Part shown: piece after piece, positions 33,329 through 35,176 of the stretch | Position numbering within the stretch: position 1 is the stretch's first letter | Layout of the letters: each line of letters begins with the position of its first letter | Source of the DNA: DATCRE01 sp964235605 | Lineage (GTDB): Bacteria > Bacteroidota > Bacteroidia > Cytophagales > Cyclobacteriaceae | Direction: 5' to 3' | Assembly: GCA_964235605.1 (NCBI GenBank) | Contig: CAXSCR010000049.1 | Location: forward strand, 1-35,176 | DNA length: 35,176 nt | Notes under the pieces: model-generated | Database searches by the model: none | What the model was told of the DNA's origin: nothing | What the model saw: only the letters and a program-made list of their open reading frames with translations | Made by a program: the position numbers and the translations under genes

Positions 33329-34963
33329 ATGAAGAAGAATATCGTTTTTTCAAACAACATTAAATTCACAGTACTACTATTTTTGATCAGTGTGCTGACT
33401 CTAACAGTCACAATAGCACAAGATCCGTCAGTACTACAAACACAAATTCAAAAATCACTTCGGTTTATTGAAGCTGATCAACCAACGAAAGCTGTAGAGT
33501 CGTTGAACGCACTCATTCAAGCTAATGCTACAGATGCTTCACTATTATACTATCTGGGTTATGCGCAGATAAAAAAGGGCGAGCTCGATCAGGCATTAGC
33601 TTCTTTTGAAAAGGGAATTCAATTGAATGATAAGGAGCCACTCAACTATGCCGGGAAGGGACATATACGTGTTATTCAAAATAACCCAGTGGATTCAAAG
33701 CAGTCATTTGACAAGGCGTTAGCACTTACAAAATCTAAAAACGCAACTGTTCTTAATGCTGTTGCTGAAGGCTACCTTAGTAACAAGCAATATAGCAATG
33801 AAGCACTTCAACTACTGTTAAAATCAAAATCAATTAATAGTAAAAATCCAGAGACATTCATTCTTTTAGGTGATGCTTATGTGCAACAAAACAATGGAAA
33901 TGGCGGACCAGCTGTGACTAGCTATGAAAATGCGGCACGACTAGATCCTAAAATTGCTAAACCATATTATAAAATAGGTTTAGTTTATGCACGTTCTAAA
34001 AATATTGTTGCTTCAGTTGAGGCTTTTAATAAAGCAGTAAGCATAGATTCAAATTATGCGCTAGCTTATAAAGAGCTTGGTGAAACATATTATACCGATA
34101 AAAAAGGAAATGAGGCTGTTAAAGCACAAGAGAAGTATCTTAAGATAACGGAAAATCCAGAACCCGGAAGACGTCAATTAGCATTCTATTACTTTATGGC
34201 AAAAGATTACGCTAAGGCTTACGAATTATTTAAACCACTGGTTCAATCACCTGATGTGTCACCAATCACGCTTCGTTTCTATGGGGTGTCAGCAACGGAG
34301 GTAGGCGATTTTGAACAGAGTAGACTAGCATTTCAGCACTACTTTACTAAAGCAAAACCTGAAGATATTCAAGCTAGTGATTATGCTTCTTTTGGTAAAG
34401 CATTAATTAAGATGAAAGAGGATTCATTAGCTATCGATGCATTTCGTAAAAGCTTAGCTTTAGATAGCACTCAGGTAGAGGTACTACAATTGCAAGGTGA
34501 AACACTTATTAAGAAAAAAAAGTACGTTGAAGCAATTCCAGTCTTAAAGCGATTGATGCTACTTCGTGCTAAGCCACTATCAGCAGACTATTATGCAATT
34601 GGTAGAGCTTATTATTACAACCAACAGTTTGTAGAAGCTGACTCGGCATTTACACACCTTGCAGAATTGCAACCTACTATGACTGTTGGACATCTTTGGT
34701 TAGCTCGTGTAAAAGCAAATGAAGATCCTGAATCGATAAAGGGCTTAGCAAAACCACATTTCGACAAAGTGATAGAAATAGCATCTGCTACGCCTGAGAA
34801 AAATAAAAACGATCTGATAGAAGCTTATAGATACCTTGGATATTATTATTACATAAAGAAAGATAATGCTACCTCCATATCTTATTGGCAGAAAGTTTTG
34901 GCTCTTGTTCCTAATGATGCACAGGCTATAGAAGCAATAGATATTTTGAAGAAGAAGCCGTAA
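33329..34963 (+). CDS. Exported tetratricopeptide-repeat protein
   Basis: A 544-residue protein: signal peptide FTVLLFLISVLTLTVTIAQ, then about a dozen TPR-type helix pairs filling the protein. Examples are ASLLYYLGYAQIKKGELDQA near residue 60, AKPYYKIGLVYARSKNIVAS near 210 and LIEAYRYLGYYYYIKKDNAT near 500. TPR arrays usually bind other proteins. The ATG at 33329 gives a clean signal peptide; ATG 33311 would overlap the previous gene by 17 bases. It is the last gene of the tonB operon, before a strong terminator. Its binding partner is unknown; it may act as a periplasmic scaffold. Confidence 0.88.
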   Translation: MKKNIVFSNNIKFTVLLFLISVLTLTVTIAQDPSVLQTQIQKSLRFIEADQPTKAVESLNALIQANATDASLLYYLGYAQIKKGELDQALASFEKGIQLNDKEPLNYAGKGHIRVIQNNPVDSKQSFDKALALTKSKNATVLNAVAEGYLSNKQYSNEALQLLLKSKSINSKNPETFILLGDAYVQQNNGNGGPAVTSYENAARLDPKIAKPYYKIGLVYARSKNIVASVEAFNKAVSIDSNYALAYKELGETYYTDKKGNEAVKAQEKYLKITENPEPGRRQLAFYYFMAKDYAKAYELFKPLVQSPDVSPITLRFYGVSATEVGDFEQSRLAFQHYFTKAKPEDIQASDYASFGKALIKMKEDSLAIDAFRKSLALDSTQVEVLQLQGETLIKKKKYVEAIPVLKRLMLLRAKPLSADYYAIGRAYYYNQQFVEADSAFTHLAELQPTMTVGHLWLARVKANEDPESIKGLAKPHFDKVIEIASATPEKNKNDLIEAYRYLGYYYYIKKDNATSISYWQKVLALVPNDAQAIEAIDILKKKP

Positions 34964-34986
34964 TTGTAAACCATTTCATTAGCATC

Positions 34987-35013
34987 AAAGCCCGAGTCAA
35001 ATCGGGCTTTTTT
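34987..35013 (+). terminator. Terminator of the tonB operon
   Basis: AAAGCCCGA and TCGGGCTTT form a perfect 9-bp stem around a six-base GTCAAA loop, followed by T bases and TTTATT. A group II intron starts right behind it. Confidence 0.9.
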
Positions 35014-35016
35014 ATT

Positions 35017-35176
35017 GTGCGTCAGGCACGTTTACTTGGCTATAGGGTGCAAGTCCCGAATAAGCGTTGTAGTGCGTCTCATTAGCTAAGAGCAAGGGTG
35101 TCGCGGGCGACTGCGAATCTGAAGGCAAATCTTTGGGCTTACGAACAGAAACTGCATAAGAGGCATACTTTACCTG
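35017..35176 (+). mobile_element. Group II intron, 5' end (probably group IIC), cut by the window edge
   Basis: The intron starts with GTGCGTC at 35017. The next 160 bases match the domain I layout of bacterial group II introns. CTATAGGGTGCAAGTCCCGAA lies at 35040-35060, ATTAGCTA at 35081-35088, and GCAAGGGTGTC with GCGACTGCGAATCTGAAGG at 35092-35124. ACGAACAGAAACTGCATA lies at 35141-35158. These follow, in order, the segments of the well-studied Oceanobacillus IIC intron as I remember it. The start lies four bases after the T-rich tail of a terminator, which is where IIC introns insert. The reverse transcriptase/maturase gene and 3' end would lie beyond the window; whether they are present cannot be seen. 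Confidence 0.85.

Noticed and set aside
35053..35066. GAATAAG as EBS1 pairing with the TTTATT before the intron
   Set aside because: It would pair, but it lies far too near the intron 5' end; EBS1 belongs to a later subdomain of domain I.

Overview
The window reads as an ordinary chromosomal stretch of a Bacteroidota bacterium, probably order Cytophagales or a neighbour. The reasons are the Bacteroidota-type TonB/ExbB/ExbD/ExbD operon, a long SecA with a lineage-type insertion, a CarB without its C-terminal regulatory domain, a DUF4834 protein, TAnnTTTG-like promoter boxes, low GC and few Shine-Dalgarno sites. No species call is possible from sequence alone.

Layout. Positions 1-1070 are a decaying accessory patch: a two-helix membrane protein broken by a frameshift (206-705, minus) and remains of a tyrosine recombinase (835-988, minus) just downstream of an initiator tRNA-Met gene (1074-1146, minus). 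From 1330 to 4543 come the GTPases Era and Der, a tiny Ala/Val/Asp-rich lipoprotein and a SprT-like metalloprotein. A minus-strand cluster (4525-7036) holds a cytochrome b5-like protein, a BadF-type amino-sugar kinase, MurQ and an uncharacterised protein, which points to recycling of cell-wall amino sugars. After about 725 bp without a recognisable gene come carB, a DUF4834 protein, dapF, secA and a SPOR-domain lipoprotein (7763-15954). Two secreted minus-strand proteins follow: a beta-propeller with a C-terminal cytochrome c domain, and a DUF1080/PA14-like protein. Next are an M20 amidohydrolase and, convergent to it across a shared terminator, clpC, then a WbqC-family protein and a YrdC/YciO-family protein. 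From 25616 a plus-strand series encodes MltG, a YbgC-like thioesterase, a YihY membrane protein and a DedA protein.

The last block (29372-34963) is one tight operon: ExbB, two ExbD proteins, TonB, a small two-helix protein, a PstS-like lipoprotein and a large TPR protein. ExbB/ExbD/TonB convert the proton gradient into work at outer-membrane receptors. Why a binding-protein-like lipoprotein and a TPR protein travel with them is not evident from sequence. The operon ends in a strong terminator, and four bases beyond its T-rich tail begins the 5' end of a group II intron that runs off the window. This placement is what is known for terminator-seeking group IIC introns.

Most of the window is housekeeping. 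The parts most worth a second look are the intron at the right edge, the recombinase remains beside the tRNA, the frameshifted membrane gene, the large imperfect palindrome after carB, and the composition of the TonB operon. I did not find a convincing wholly new system.
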